Part shown: piece after piece, positions 8,686 through 16,252 of the stretch
Layout: every line of letters begins with the position of its first letter
How positions within the stretch are numbered: position 1 is the stretch's first letter
Origin: Paenibacillus timonensis
GTDB lineage: Bacteria > Bacillota > Bacilli > Paenibacillales > Paenibacillaceae
Assembly: GCF_022427145.1 (NCBI RefSeq)
Contig: NZ_JAKSXN010000017.1
Location: forward strand, 22,652-86,651
Direction: 5' to 3'
DNA length: 64,000 nt
The notes under the pieces: generated by a model
The model's database searches: none
What the model saw: the letters and a program-made list of their open reading frames with translations, nothing else
Told to the model about the DNA's origin: nothing
Position numbers and translations under genes: made by a program

Positions 8686-9126
8686 TTACTTTAAAATAAA
8701 TTCTTTTGAAGCCAACTGATTGTTGTCTATTTCAAAAATACATTTATATTTACCTGTGGACCAACCCGCAGAAGTTAATTGAACTACCTGCCCAGACATG
8801 CCCTTGGTAATGTGAACATGTTGTTCCATTACAGTATCCGATGTTGCAAGTTCCTTAACAAGGAGCCTTCCGTGATGGGTACCTTTGCTCATTTCTGGAA
8901 ATTCAATGAGAATCTTTATTCCGTTTCGGTTAATGAATTCCGAACTACGATCAGTGAAAGTGAAAGTTTCATCATTAAGATTATAACCCATACTAATTAC
9001 ATAGTTATTAGATCCTCTGGTATTACTATTTAGATAGTCCATAATCTTACTGGTGCTAAAATAGAGAAAGATAACAATAGACAGTAAGACTATTCCAATA
9101 ATAATGACCATCTTTCTATTCTTCAT
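8686..9126 (-). CDS. Unknown membrane-anchored extracellular protein
   Basis: The 146-residue product starts MKNRKMVIIIGIVLLSIVIF, a single N-terminal membrane helix. It continues with about 120 polar, beta-rich residues expected outside the cell (EFPEMSKGTHHGRLLVKEL, then a segment on GKYKCIFEID). I recognise no family. It is the second gene of a two-gene minus-strand unit, 31 bp after the 310-residue gene; GGAGGG lies 13 nt before the ATG. Composition is strongly AT-rich, consistent with transfer. The pairing with a secreted partner suggests a surface or defence-related function, but there is no direct evidence. Confidence 0.6.
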   Translation of the reverse strand: MKNRKMVIIIGIVLLSIVIFLYFSTSKIMDYLNSNTRGSNNYVISMGYNLNDETFTFTDRSSEFINRNGIKILIEFPEMSKGTHHGRLLVKELATSDTVMEQHVHITKGMSGQVVQLTSAGWSTGKYKCIFEIDNNQLASKEFILK

Positions 9127-9157
9127 TTACCCGATTTGGCCCTCCAAGAAATTTATT

Positions 9158-10090
9158 TTACAGGTCATATTTATTAAGGCGTTCATCACCGCCTAAAAAA
9201 ATAAAACTTGAGCAATTGTACCCCTTGTTCCGGTATCCGGTATAATATCCAGACGCCTTTTGTTTTTGATTACAATAAACATTGGCGGTGCTCGGACTCT
9301 CTACTGTATTCATACTCTCTTGTAAACAATATCTACCTTGGGCGTATGCCTGGAATAATAATGGGTTACTACTATACATAACTCCACCAGCAATTGCTAA
9401 TGCACAATCAGAATTATTTGCAGGGAAGTTAGCTCCATTATCCCAATCTGATTTATTACAACTTACGTGTCCTTCATTAGTTAGTAACAACATCTTACCT
9501 TTACCTTCCCCTAAAATTGCTCCTACACCAATTCCATTCCATGAATCAGGATCTGAAAGAGGAGTAATTTCAGAAGAATTAGTTGCTGATGATTTGGAGA
9601 AATCAGGATCCATCTTACTTTCCGAACTGGCAACCAAATCACCAAAGTTAATTCTTGCATCTACTGGAATATGATTCAATCCATTATCAAGGATAACTTC
9701 TTGTTCATGAATTAAGTTGTTTACGCTGTAAACACTAATTTTATGGAGACCAGATGTCAATCCATCAAGGTAAAATTCCCCATTAGATAGATTTACATTA
9801 CTACCATCAATCTGTAAAGTGGTTTCTGGAAGGCTAGTTATTATTTCTACCGTATTGTTGTTTATTTGAGCAATTGATGAGTTTATTGCTTCATTCAAAT
9901 CAATTCCGATTTGGTCATACAACTTTTCAACAACTTCTGGTGTCCTATCAGCAAACTGTACTATCGTATTCAAATGCCCGTGAATACTACTAGTCGATTC
10001 CTCCAAACCGTCCGCATAAGCCGGAGAAGCAATAGTAAATAATAAAACTACAGCTGATGCAAACGTGAATAGACGAAAAGATTTTTTCAT
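9158..10090 (-). CDS. Unknown secreted protein, possible papain-like C-terminal domain
   Basis: The 310-residue product has a clear signal peptide (MKKSFRLFTFASAVVLLFT, cleavage likely after AYA). A region rich in Ser/Asn/Thr (to about residue 185) follows, with one segment resembling a short beta-sandwich (ETTLQIDGSNVNLSNGEFYL). The C-terminal 120 residues contain NEGHVSC and, 100 residues later, NKGYNCSSFIF. A His motif before a YNCxxF cysteine is the arrangement of permuted NlpC/P60 (YiiX/YycO-like) amidases, so a wall hydrolase is possible; this is a weak pattern match. AGGAGATG lies before the ATG. It is the first gene of the island's operon, AT-rich, and has no recognised relatives. Confidence 0.6.
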   Translation of the reverse strand: MKKSFRLFTFASAVVLLFTIASPAYADGLEESTSSIHGHLNTIVQFADRTPEVVEKLYDQIGIDLNEAINSSIAQINNNTVEIITSLPETTLQIDGSNVNLSNGEFYLDGLTSGLHKISVYSVNNLIHEQEVILDNGLNHIPVDARINFGDLVASSESKMDPDFSKSSATNSSEITPLSDPDSWNGIGVGAILGEGKGKMLLLTNEGHVSCNKSDWDNGANFPANNSDCALAIAGGVMYSSNPLLFQAYAQGRYCLQESMNTVESPSTANVYCNQKQKASGYYTGYRNKGYNCSSFIFLGGDERLNKYDL

Positions 10091-10330
10091 AGCTCATCAT
10101 CTCCTAAGATAAGGTATTTGTTACAAATCCAATGATAATAAACTAAAAAAATAAAAAACATTACGAATTTCATATGATAATTATTTTATTTTGGGTATAA
10201 TTATATTTTCCACTAATTAGTTAAATTGGTGTCATTGTACATATCATTTTCATTTGAGGAGTTTGGGAAAGAGTTTCAGATTAAAGGGCTGTATACTCTC
10301 TGGTCTTGACCATTGTCCCCCGTCTTAGGG

Positions 10331-10477
10331 CAGCCGATTGCGCATCACGTGCGTGAAGGTCATCCGCCTCGTCGTCGAGGAGCCGGATGAGGAAATCGAA
10401 GAGGAATAAGGCGGACAAGCTCCGTCCGGTTACATAACGCCGCACCTCCTAGCTAAGGGGGTACGGCGTTATTTTTT
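10331..10477 (+). repeat. Right copy of 147-bp direct repeat
   Basis: It is a fragment holding the last 26 codons, stop and terminator of the CNNM/CBS gene, identical to 8365-8511 except for one base. It has no start and follows AT-rich sequence directly, so it is not a functional gene. Confidence 0.95.
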
Positions 10478-10478
10478 T
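10435..10478 (+). terminator. Duplicate terminator upstream of cotJ
   Basis: The same stem-loop as at 8469, with a run of seven T. It would insulate cotJABC from transcription entering from the island. Confidence 0.8.
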
Positions 10479-10500
10479 GTGAAATTGCGGCTCCTCCGGT

Positions 10501-10527
10501 TCATTATTTGGGCGATTGTCATATGTT
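10501..10527 (+). promoter_or_regulatory. Candidate SigE promoter of cotJABC
   Basis: CATATGTT at 10520-10527 resembles the SigE -10, with an AT-rich TTCATTA-like -35 about 13 bp upstream. B. subtilis cotJABC is SigE-dependent. The match is suggestive only. Confidence 0.35.
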
Positions 10528-10597
10528 AGTGGTAGGATGCAGGGAAAATTTGGCGATTGCGCCTGCATGACCATGTTTAAAGAAGGAGGAAGTTTCT

Positions 10598-10816
10598 TTG
10601 AGCCATCCTCAGGAACGTGTGTGGACCCCTTTTATAGGCCCATTCGACCCATGTCCGCCGATCACGCACAAAACCTACAGCACCCCTCCGCAGCTGTTTA
10701 TCCACTTTCAGCCCCCGAATTTGCCGCAGTTTAGCCCGATGGATGCCCTGAAACACGGCACATTATGGCCGGCGTTGTACAGTCCTTATGAATCCAAATG
10801 GGGAAAAGGACGGTGA
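10598..10816 (+). CDS. cotJA: Spore coat-associated protein CotJA
   Basis: A 72-residue Pro/Tyr-rich protein (MSHPQERVWTPFIGPFDPCP through LWPALYSPYESKWGKG) typical of CotJA. It begins at a TTG codon with AGGAGGA 7 nt upstream; no ATG fits. In B. subtilis cotJABC is made in the mother cell and its products are minor coat or inner-coat components. The stop lies 4 bp before cotJB. A decayed partial copy sits at 8530 on the other side of the AT-rich island. Confidence 0.92.
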   Translation: MSHPQERVWTPFIGPFDPCPPITHKTYSTPPQLFIHFQPPNLPQFSPMDALKHGTLWPALYSPYESKWGKGR

Positions 10817-10820
10817 TCTC

Positions 10821-11099
10821 ATGAATACGAATCCCAACAATCAACCGTTCGACCAGGAGTATTATGAAAAGCTTGAGAAGCTGCAGGCGCTGGACTTTGC
10901 GCTGGTGGAGCTGAATTTGTACCTCGACACGCACCCGGATGATCTGGCGGCGATTCAGCAGTTTAATCAGCTGACCCAGGAACGGACGCAGCATGCAAAC
11001 CATTTTCAGCAGCTGTACGGCCCGCTGCAAAACTTCGGGCGAGCCTATTCGAAATTCCCTTGGGAATGGTCGAAAAGCCCTTGGCCTTGGCAGGTTTAG
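10821..11099 (+). CDS. cotJB: Spore coat protein CotJB
   Basis: A 92-residue protein starting MNTNPNNQPFDQEYYEKLEK, with a helical middle (QALDFALVELNLYLDTHPDD) and a terminal FPWEWSKSPWPW tail, all characteristic of CotJB. The ATG at 10821 is preferred over an upstream in-frame start at 10788 because it follows AAGGACGGTGA and avoids overlap with cotJA. It lies between cotJA and cotJC in the conserved cotJABC order and is presumably co-transcribed with both. Confidence 0.92.
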   Translation: MNTNPNNQPFDQEYYEKLEKLQALDFALVELNLYLDTHPDDLAAIQQFNQLTQERTQHANHFQQLYGPLQNFGRAYSKFPWEWSKSPWPWQV

Positions 11100-11150
11100 C
11101 AACCTGCCTTCAATCCGTGATGGGAAGCTAAAGGAGGTTAATCAGGCGAT

Positions 11151-11720
11151 ATGTGGGTGTATGAGAAAAAGCTGCAATACCCGGTTCGCGTCAGCAAATG
11201 TGATCCGCGGATGGCCAAACTGCTGATCGAGCAGTACGGCGGCGCGGACGGCGAGCTGGCGGCGGCGCTGCGTTATTTGAATCAGAGATATACGATCCCC
11301 GACAAGGTGATCGGGCTCCTGAACGACATTGGGACGGAGGAATTCGCCCATCTCGAAATGATTGCAACGATGGTCTACAAGCTCACCAAAGACGCGACGC
11401 CGGAGATGCTGAAGGCGGCCGGAATGGATCCTTATTACGTGAACCACGATAAGGCTCTCTTCTACGAGAACGCGGCAGGGGTGCCTTGGACGGCGACGTA
11501 CATCCAGGCCAAAGGCGATCCGATCGCCGACCTGTACGAGGACATCGCGGCCGAGGAAAAAGCGCGGGCTACATACCAGTGGCTCATCGACATGACCGAC
11601 GACGTCGATATCCAGGACAGCTTAAAGTTCCTGCGCGAGCGGGAGATCGTGCACAGCTTGCGGTTCCGCGAAGCGGTGGAGATCCTGAAAGAGGATCGGG
11701 AGCATAAAAAGTTCTTCTAA
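11151..11720 (+). CDS. cotJC: CotJC, manganese-catalase family coat protein
   Basis: A 189-residue protein of the dimanganese-catalase fold. Carboxylate and histidine ligands are visible in TEEFAHLEMIA and in EEKARATYQWLIDM / REREIVHSLRFREAV, the two ExxH-type pairs. CotJC is a spore-coat component that may destroy hydrogen peroxide or act structurally. AAAGGAGG lies about 13 nt before the ATG. It closes the cotJABC operon. The length matches the family. Confidence 0.94.
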   Translation: MWVYEKKLQYPVRVSKCDPRMAKLLIEQYGGADGELAAALRYLNQRYTIPDKVIGLLNDIGTEEFAHLEMIATMVYKLTKDATPEMLKAAGMDPYYVNHDKALFYENAAGVPWTATYIQAKGDPIADLYEDIAAEEKARATYQWLIDMTDDVDIQDSLKFLREREIVHSLRFREAVEILKEDREHKKFF

Positions 11721-11761
11721 TTCCTGTAATGAACTTATTCTATCGTTGAAGGTGATAGGTT

Positions 11762-11959
11762 ATGGCCAAAAATAAACGTGGAAAATCGATCTGGAACCTG
11801 CCTTCGCGCGGCCGCGGGACATGTCCGGTGTGCGGGAGCACGCGAATCAAGCTGCTGTATACCAAAAACACGAGCACGGGACAACAGCTTAAAGTCTGCA
11901 AGAAATGCTCGAATGCCTCGCAGGTTAGAATCGATGCGGCGGGTCAGCAGGTAATTTAA
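11762..11959 (+). CDS. Small zinc-ribbon protein, unknown function
   Basis: The 65-residue basic protein has two CxxC knuckles, CPVCGS and CKKCSN, 24 residues apart, forming a likely zinc ribbon. Its N terminus is rich in Lys/Arg (MAKNKRGKSIWNLPSRGRG), so nucleic-acid or ribosome binding is plausible, but no named family is recognised. AAGGTGATAGG precedes the ATG. It follows cotJC by 41 bp and ends at its own terminator, so it could be read through from cotJABC or expressed alone. Confidence 0.75.
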   Translation: MAKNKRGKSIWNLPSRGRGTCPVCGSTRIKLLYTKNTSTGQQLKVCKKCSNASQVRIDAAGQQVI

Positions 11960-11978
11960 AGAACCATTAAGTACAAAT

Positions 11979-12019
11979 AGGAGCGAAACGGCTACATGCG
12001 GTTTGCTCCTATTTTATTT
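11979..12019 (+). terminator. Terminator after the zinc-ribbon gene
   Basis: AGGAGCGAAAC pairs with GTTTGCTCCT (one bulged G), followed by ATTTTATTTTT. Confidence 0.85.
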
Positions 12020-12089
12020 TTGGGCCGAAAACCAATAATATATAAAGAGATCATATTGATTCCCACGAATTTTATAAAGTTAGGTGCTG

Positions 12090-13175
12090 ATGAGAATGAA
12101 TTTGTTGGAAAGGTGGACCCGCGGAGCAAAATTCGTTTTGATTCTGCTGGCCATCGTTTATGTGTTTTCCCTGGTGAGGCCTTTCTTCCTCCCCATGCAG
12201 GCCGTGATCGGAGCCATTCTGATTCCGATATTGCTGGCCGGCTTTTTTTACTATTTGCTTCGCCCCGTCGTCCAGTACATGGAACAGCATAAGATCAAGC
12301 GATCTTTTGCGATCCTCATCCTTTATGTCGTCATGGCGATTTTGGCTCTTGGATTTATTGCCGGGGTATGGCCGCTATTGCAAACTCAATTGATCAATCT
12401 TGTGCAAAACATTCCCCAGTTCGTAAATCTGCTGGATGCGCAACTGAAGGAATGGGGTGAAACTCCTTTCCTCTCGTCGATTATTCCATCCGATTCCGGG
12501 TTAGCCACGAATTTCTCGGAATATTTAAGCAAAGGGATCGCTTTCTTGACGAATTACCTTAGCGGCTTCGTCTCTTTCCTGTCCCAATTTGCGATCGTGC
12601 TGTTTACGTTCCCGATTTTGCTCTACTACATGCTGAAGGAAGGCCACCGCTTCAAACGTAGCCTGGTTAAGCTCTCTCCCATCCGCTACCGGAAGGAAGT
12701 GTTTCGTGCTGCCAGAGACATGGACAAAGCGCTAAACGATTATATCATCGGCCGAGTGATCGTGAACGCAGCGCTGGGCGTGCTGATGTTCATCGGCTTC
12801 TTGATCGTCGGGCTGCCGTATGCGTTGTTGTTGACGACGATTGCGGTCATTCTGAATTTCATTCCCTTGTTCGGAGCGATCATTTCCGCTATCCCGATTG
12901 TCATTATTGGCCTCATTGAGTCTCCGTCCACCGGCATCTGGGCGTTGGTCATTATTTTGGTGGCGCAGCAGATACAAGATAACGTCATCTCTCCCTACGT
13001 GTTTGGGAAAAAGCTGGACATTCATCCGGTCACGACGATTCTGCTTGTGTTGGGAAGCGGCAATTGGTTCGGCATCATCGGCATGCTGGTCGTCATCCCG
13101 GTCTACATGCTGATCAAAATCGCCTGGAAACGGCTATATAAGCTGTTCTTCAGATCCCAATGGGAAACGTTATGA
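12090..13175 (+). CDS. AI-2E family permease
   Basis: A 361-residue polytopic membrane protein of the AI-2E/PerM superfamily. It has paired N-terminal helices, a long amphipathic middle (QTQLINLVQNIPQFVNLL), then the conserved C-terminal helices with LNFIPLFGAIISAIPIVIIGL and QQIQDNVISPYVFGKKLDIHP. Substrates in this family range from signalling molecules to Na+/H+, so none is assigned. Candidate starts are GTG 12084, ATG 12090 and ATG 12096; 12090 is used but not certain. It follows the zinc-ribbon terminator and stands alone. The YtvI gene at 59970 is a distant paralogue. Confidence 0.88.
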   Translation: MRMNLLERWTRGAKFVLILLAIVYVFSLVRPFFLPMQAVIGAILIPILLAGFFYYLLRPVVQYMEQHKIKRSFAILILYVVMAILALGFIAGVWPLLQTQLINLVQNIPQFVNLLDAQLKEWGETPFLSSIIPSDSGLATNFSEYLSKGIAFLTNYLSGFVSFLSQFAIVLFTFPILLYYMLKEGHRFKRSLVKLSPIRYRKEVFRAARDMDKALNDYIIGRVIVNAALGVLMFIGFLIVGLPYALLLTTIAVILNFIPLFGAIISAIPIVIIGLIESPSTGIWALVIILVAQQIQDNVISPYVFGKKLDIHPVTTILLVLGSGNWFGIIGMLVVIPVYMLIKIAWKRLYKLFFRSQWETL

Positions 13176-13244
13176 GCATTTGTGCTATAATCGGGATGTT
13201 CGATAGAATCGAAGAAACCAAGCATATATGAAAGGGTGCCGGGC

Positions 13245-13793
13245 ATGAAACGGAATACCATCTTGGCGGCGGCCGGGGTCATTGCGGTTGCGGCTTTGGG
13301 AAGCTATTTTCTCATCACGGGACAAGCCGATAAGCAAACGGAATCGAACGCGCTAGATACTCAGAGCATCAAACAGCTGGTCCAGGACTACAGCGTTGGC
13401 AAATTAAGCGCCAAGTCCGCCTCGATTACGTCAAGTCAACTGATCGTGGACGGGGATACGGCCGACTCGAAGACGTATGATCTGCCGAAAGACGAATTTT
13501 TCGTTTCGATCGCGCCTTACGTGAACGAGACGCATCCTTGCGAAATCCACAGCTTGACGGGATGCCGCGGCGAAATGACGCAGCAGGAGTTCCAAGTGAA
13601 CGTCACCGATGCGGAAGGAAATACCGTTTTGGACCAAAAAATGACGTCCCAGGCCAACGGATTTATCGACTTGTGGCTGCCGCGCGATCAAACCTACCGT
13701 GTTCAGATTAGTCATGACGGGAAAACGGCCGAGTCGGAAATCTCCACGTTCGATGGCGATCAAACATGCATTACGACGCTACAGCTTAGCTAG
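13245..13793 (+). CDS. CueP-like copper-binding protein, membrane anchored
   Basis: The 182-residue product has an N-terminal hydrophobic segment (ILAAAGVIAVAALGSYFLI) that should anchor it outside the membrane. Its body matches the CueP family: FVSIAPYVNETHPCEIHSLT, GCRGEM, the FIDLWLPRDQTY region and a terminal DQTCITTLQL. The three cysteines are those expected to bind copper. In Salmonella CueP is periplasmic and supplies copper to superoxide dismutase; here it may buffer extracytoplasmic copper. ATG 13245 has AAAGGG 8 nt upstream. It stands alone before a strong terminator, and no copper regulator is nearby. Confidence 0.8.
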   Translation: MKRNTILAAAGVIAVAALGSYFLITGQADKQTESNALDTQSIKQLVQDYSVGKLSAKSASITSSQLIVDGDTADSKTYDLPKDEFFVSIAPYVNETHPCEIHSLTGCRGEMTQQEFQVNVTDAEGNTVLDQKMTSQANGFIDLWLPRDQTYRVQISHDGKTAESEISTFDGDQTCITTLQLS

Positions 13794-13813
13794 CGTAAAC
13801 AATCCCAAAAACG

Positions 13814-13843
13814 ACGGACCCTCCTAGGAGGGTCCGTTTTTTT
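13814..13843 (+). terminator. Terminator after the CueP-like gene
   Basis: ACGGACCCTCC-TA-GGAGGGTCCGT is a near-perfect stem followed by seven T. A-rich sequence on the other side lets it also serve the converging TauE gene. Confidence 0.92.
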
Positions 13844-13878
13844 GCATGGGGCTAATTCGAAGTGTTTGGGATCGGCTT

Positions 13879-14649
13879 CTACAACAGAAGGATCGCGCCG
13901 CCGAGCATAGGGGTGAGCACCATGCAGGTTTTCAGCCAGACCACAGGCACGCGCTTCGTGAACTTGGCGCCGACATAAGCGCCGGACATCGTACCGATCA
14001 CGACGGCGACGAGCAAATGGACATCGAGGTACCCGATGGTGAAGTAACCGGCCCCTCCGGCTAGGGCAATCGGCATGATCACCAGCATGGTGGTGCCGGC
14101 GGCATACCGCATCGACATTCCCAGGAGCAGCATGAGCCCCAGTTGGATAAAAGGGGTCGACCCGATGCCGAACAATCCCGAGAGGGAGCCGGTAATGAAG
14201 CCGATGAGCGGCGCAAGCAACCAGAAACGCCGGCCTTTGACCGTAGCGGGCGCCATGTTGCCAGGCGTCCCTGGGCGACGGGAAACGTAACCCATTCGAA
14301 ACCACAAGGCCAATCCGGAAGCGAACAGCATGCCGGAGGTCAAATACCCCAGCCGATCCCCGGGGATCAGCGATGACCAGCCCGAGCTGATCCATGCCCC
14401 TGCCGCACCGGTCAAGCCGACGACCACCCCGGCCCGCAACTCCGCATTTCCTTCCCGGTAATGACTGATGGAACCGGAGAAGGACGAGAAGAACATGGCC
14501 GCCAGCGCGGTACCTAACGCCGTATGAATCGGGTAACCGAAAACGACGGTCAGAATCGAGATGATAAACCCTGATCCGCCCGCCCCAACGAAGCCGAGGA
14601 GAAAGCCAAGCGCCAACATGACCAGGGCAACTTCAAGGAGCGGGATCAA
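13879..14649 (-). CDS. TauE/SafE family anion exporter
   Basis: A 256-residue membrane protein with the repeated TauE/SafE pattern: LGFLLGFVGAGGSGFI near the N terminus and FITGSLSGLFGIGSTPFIQLGL in the second half. The family exports sulfite, sulfoacetate or related anions. The start is TTG 14649, with GGAGG 5 nt upstream; longer upstream reading of the frame would lie inside the esterase gene. The TTG overlaps the esterase stop as TTGA, so translation is coupled. Co-transcription suggests its anion could be a product of ester cleavage, but this is inferred. Confidence 0.85.
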   Translation of the reverse strand: MIPLLEVALVMLALGFLLGFVGAGGSGFIISILTVVFGYPIHTALGTALAAMFFSSFSGSISHYREGNAELRAGVVVGLTGAAGAWISSGWSSLIPGDRLGYLTSGMLFASGLALWFRMGYVSRRPGTPGNMAPATVKGRRFWLLAPLIGFITGSLSGLFGIGSTPFIQLGLMLLLGMSMRYAAGTTMLVIMPIALAGGAGYFTIGYLDVHLLVAVVIGTMSGAYVGAKFTKRVPVVWLKTCMVLTPMLGGAILLL

Positions 14650-16127
14650 TCCATCCTCCAAACCTGGTGGGGAACGTGGAGCCCGGCCGGGGACGGCAAG
14701 TCCTTGCGCACGGAGCTTGCTAGGTCCAGCACCATGGTGGCGTGATCTTCCCCGTAAACAGGCCAAGCCGGCAAAGAATCGGTGTTGGGGTCTCCGCTGC
14801 GGATAAATGCGCTCCATGCCGCCCTCATCCCGCGCGCAAGCCCGTTCATCTCATCCTTCACGGCATAAGGGTCTTCGGAAGTCGGCGTGAGGAAGGAGTC
14901 GGGATCTGCGGCAAATGCCGCTTGGATCAAGCTGCCTTCATACCCATGGATGGCGCCAAGTCTGCCGCCGCACCGAAGCCGATACATCCAAACCGGTGCA
15001 CCGCATAAGGTCACGGCATCCGCAAACTGCATCGCCCCGATCCCATACAAGTGCTCCGTTAAGGTTCGGGTCCAAGCAACTTCAGAGGACATCGATTTGC
15101 TGTAGTGCTGATAGGCGTTCCACACGGCATTGGCATTCCTCCCAAAGAATCCCTCAAGCACCCCTATGTGCGGGGACTTCAGCAGCGGATCATTCTGAAT
15201 AAAAATCGCCGCTTCATCTTCGTTCGATCCAATCAGCAGCGGCGGCAGCCCTTGATCTTGCTTGAGGCTTGCCAGCGGATCCAGAGGGATGACAAGGCCA
15301 TCCGCCACAGGACCAAACATGTGCAGATTGTGCGAGGTATCGAAGCCTACTGCCGATTGGGCTTCAATCAGCATCTCTGCGGGAAGCTCGAGCAATCGGT
15401 ACGAGTTCGCCGGCGACAGCCCTAGCTTCTCAAGCAACCTCCGACCGGTCACGTCCGCGGTCAGTTGATCCCGAATTGCTTGCGTTGCTCCGCTCTGCGC
15501 AATCGCACGGTGAAACAGGCCACGTGCCTTCGGCATGACATAAAGAGACGCCACGCATTTGGCTCCTGCCGAATTTCCAATGACGGTGACGCGTGAGGGG
15601 TCGCCGCCGAAGGCTGCGATATTGTGCTGAACCCACTGTAAAGCAGCTATAATATCGAGCATTCCATTGTTGCCCGACGTCGCGTATTCTTCACCTAACA
15701 GTTCCCCCAAATACAAGAAACCTAACGCGCCCAGCCGATAGTTGATCGAAACATAAACGATGCCTTCTTCCGATGCGAAGCTAAGACCATCGCATTCCGC
15801 CCCGCTTCCCGCTACGAATCCGCCGCCATGGATATATACCATGACTGGCTTAAGCCCCTCGCTCCTGTCTTCCGGTGTCCATACGTTCAGATACAGGCAA
15901 TCCTCGGACTGCGCCAGTTCCGATAGGATGCCCTCTTGTGCCGGATTCTGAAGTGCGATGGCACCGAACCGATCGCACCGTCTTACGCCTGGCCATGGAA
16001 GCGGAGGAGCCGGCGGTCTGAATCTTCGCAGGCCCCCCGCTCCTGAGGCGTAGGGAATTCCTCGAAATACGTAGGCCCCCTCCATTTTCAAGCCCTCGAC
16101 TTTGCCCGACAACGTCTGCACAATCAA
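14646..16127 (-). CDS. Type B carboxylesterase
   Basis: A 493-residue alpha/beta hydrolase of the carboxylesterase B family: FRGIPYA and EDCLYLNVWTP near the start, oxyanion loop YIHGGGFVAGSG, nucleophile elbow VIGNSAGA (Ser), and a C-terminal GAIHGYEGS His. The nucleophile motif is GNSAG where most relatives have GESAGG. No signal peptide, so cytosolic. TTG 16127 is chosen because AGGAGAC lies 7-8 nt upstream; the first ATG (16190) has no ribosome site. It is divergent from a LysR regulator and coupled to the TauE gene downstream, so these three form a likely regulated unit. Confidence 0.9.
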   Translation of the reverse strand: MIVQTLSGKVEGLKMEGAYVFRGIPYASGAGGLRRFRPPAPPLPWPGVRRCDRFGAIALQNPAQEGILSELAQSEDCLYLNVWTPEDRSEGLKPVMVYIHGGGFVAGSGAECDGLSFASEEGIVYVSINYRLGALGFLYLGELLGEEYATSGNNGMLDIIAALQWVQHNIAAFGGDPSRVTVIGNSAGAKCVASLYVMPKARGLFHRAIAQSGATQAIRDQLTADVTGRRLLEKLGLSPANSYRLLELPAEMLIEAQSAVGFDTSHNLHMFGPVADGLVIPLDPLASLKQDQGLPPLLIGSNEDEAAIFIQNDPLLKSPHIGVLEGFFGRNANAVWNAYQHYSKSMSSEVAWTRTLTEHLYGIGAMQFADAVTLCGAPVWMYRLRCGGRLGAIHGYEGSLIQAAFAADPDSFLTPTSEDPYAVKDEMNGLARGMRAAWSAFIRSGDPNTDSLPAWPVYGEDHATMVLDLASSVRKDLPSPAGLHVPHQVWRMD

Positions 16128-16193
16128 GATGATCGTCTCCTGTCCTTTCAATGTTGTGACTATTATAGCTTGCTTGATTTCATGAACCATAAT

Positions 16194-16230
16194 ATATATT
16201 TGAATATATATATCATAACTTATAGGTTAT
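16194..16230. promoter_or_regulatory. Intergenic operator between LysR and esterase genes
   Basis: A very AT-rich spacer contains the dyad ATAAC-TTATAG-GTTAT at 16215-16230, fitting the T-N11-A style of LysR boxes. It lies between the divergent starts at 16127 and 16253. Confidence 0.55.
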
Positions 16231-16252
16231 GAAGGTAGGAGGCGATATCGGA

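Larger units (their letters stand above)
8512..10330. other. AT-rich island inserted between the CNNM/CBS gene and cotJ
   Basis: This 1.8-kb stretch has conspicuously low GC and A/T-ending codons, unlike the GC-rich neighbours. Apart from a cotJA remnant it holds only two minus-strand genes with no obvious housekeeping relatives. It is bracketed by the 147-bp direct repeat, so removing one repeat unit would restore a simple transporter-terminator-cotJABC order. No transposase, integrase or tRNA is present. Acquisition by homologous recombination or single-crossover integration is inferred, not shown. Confidence 0.7.

Noticed and set aside
10331..10477. Right repeat as a separate gene
   Set aside because: It has no start codon and only the last 26 codons of the CNNM/CBS gene.
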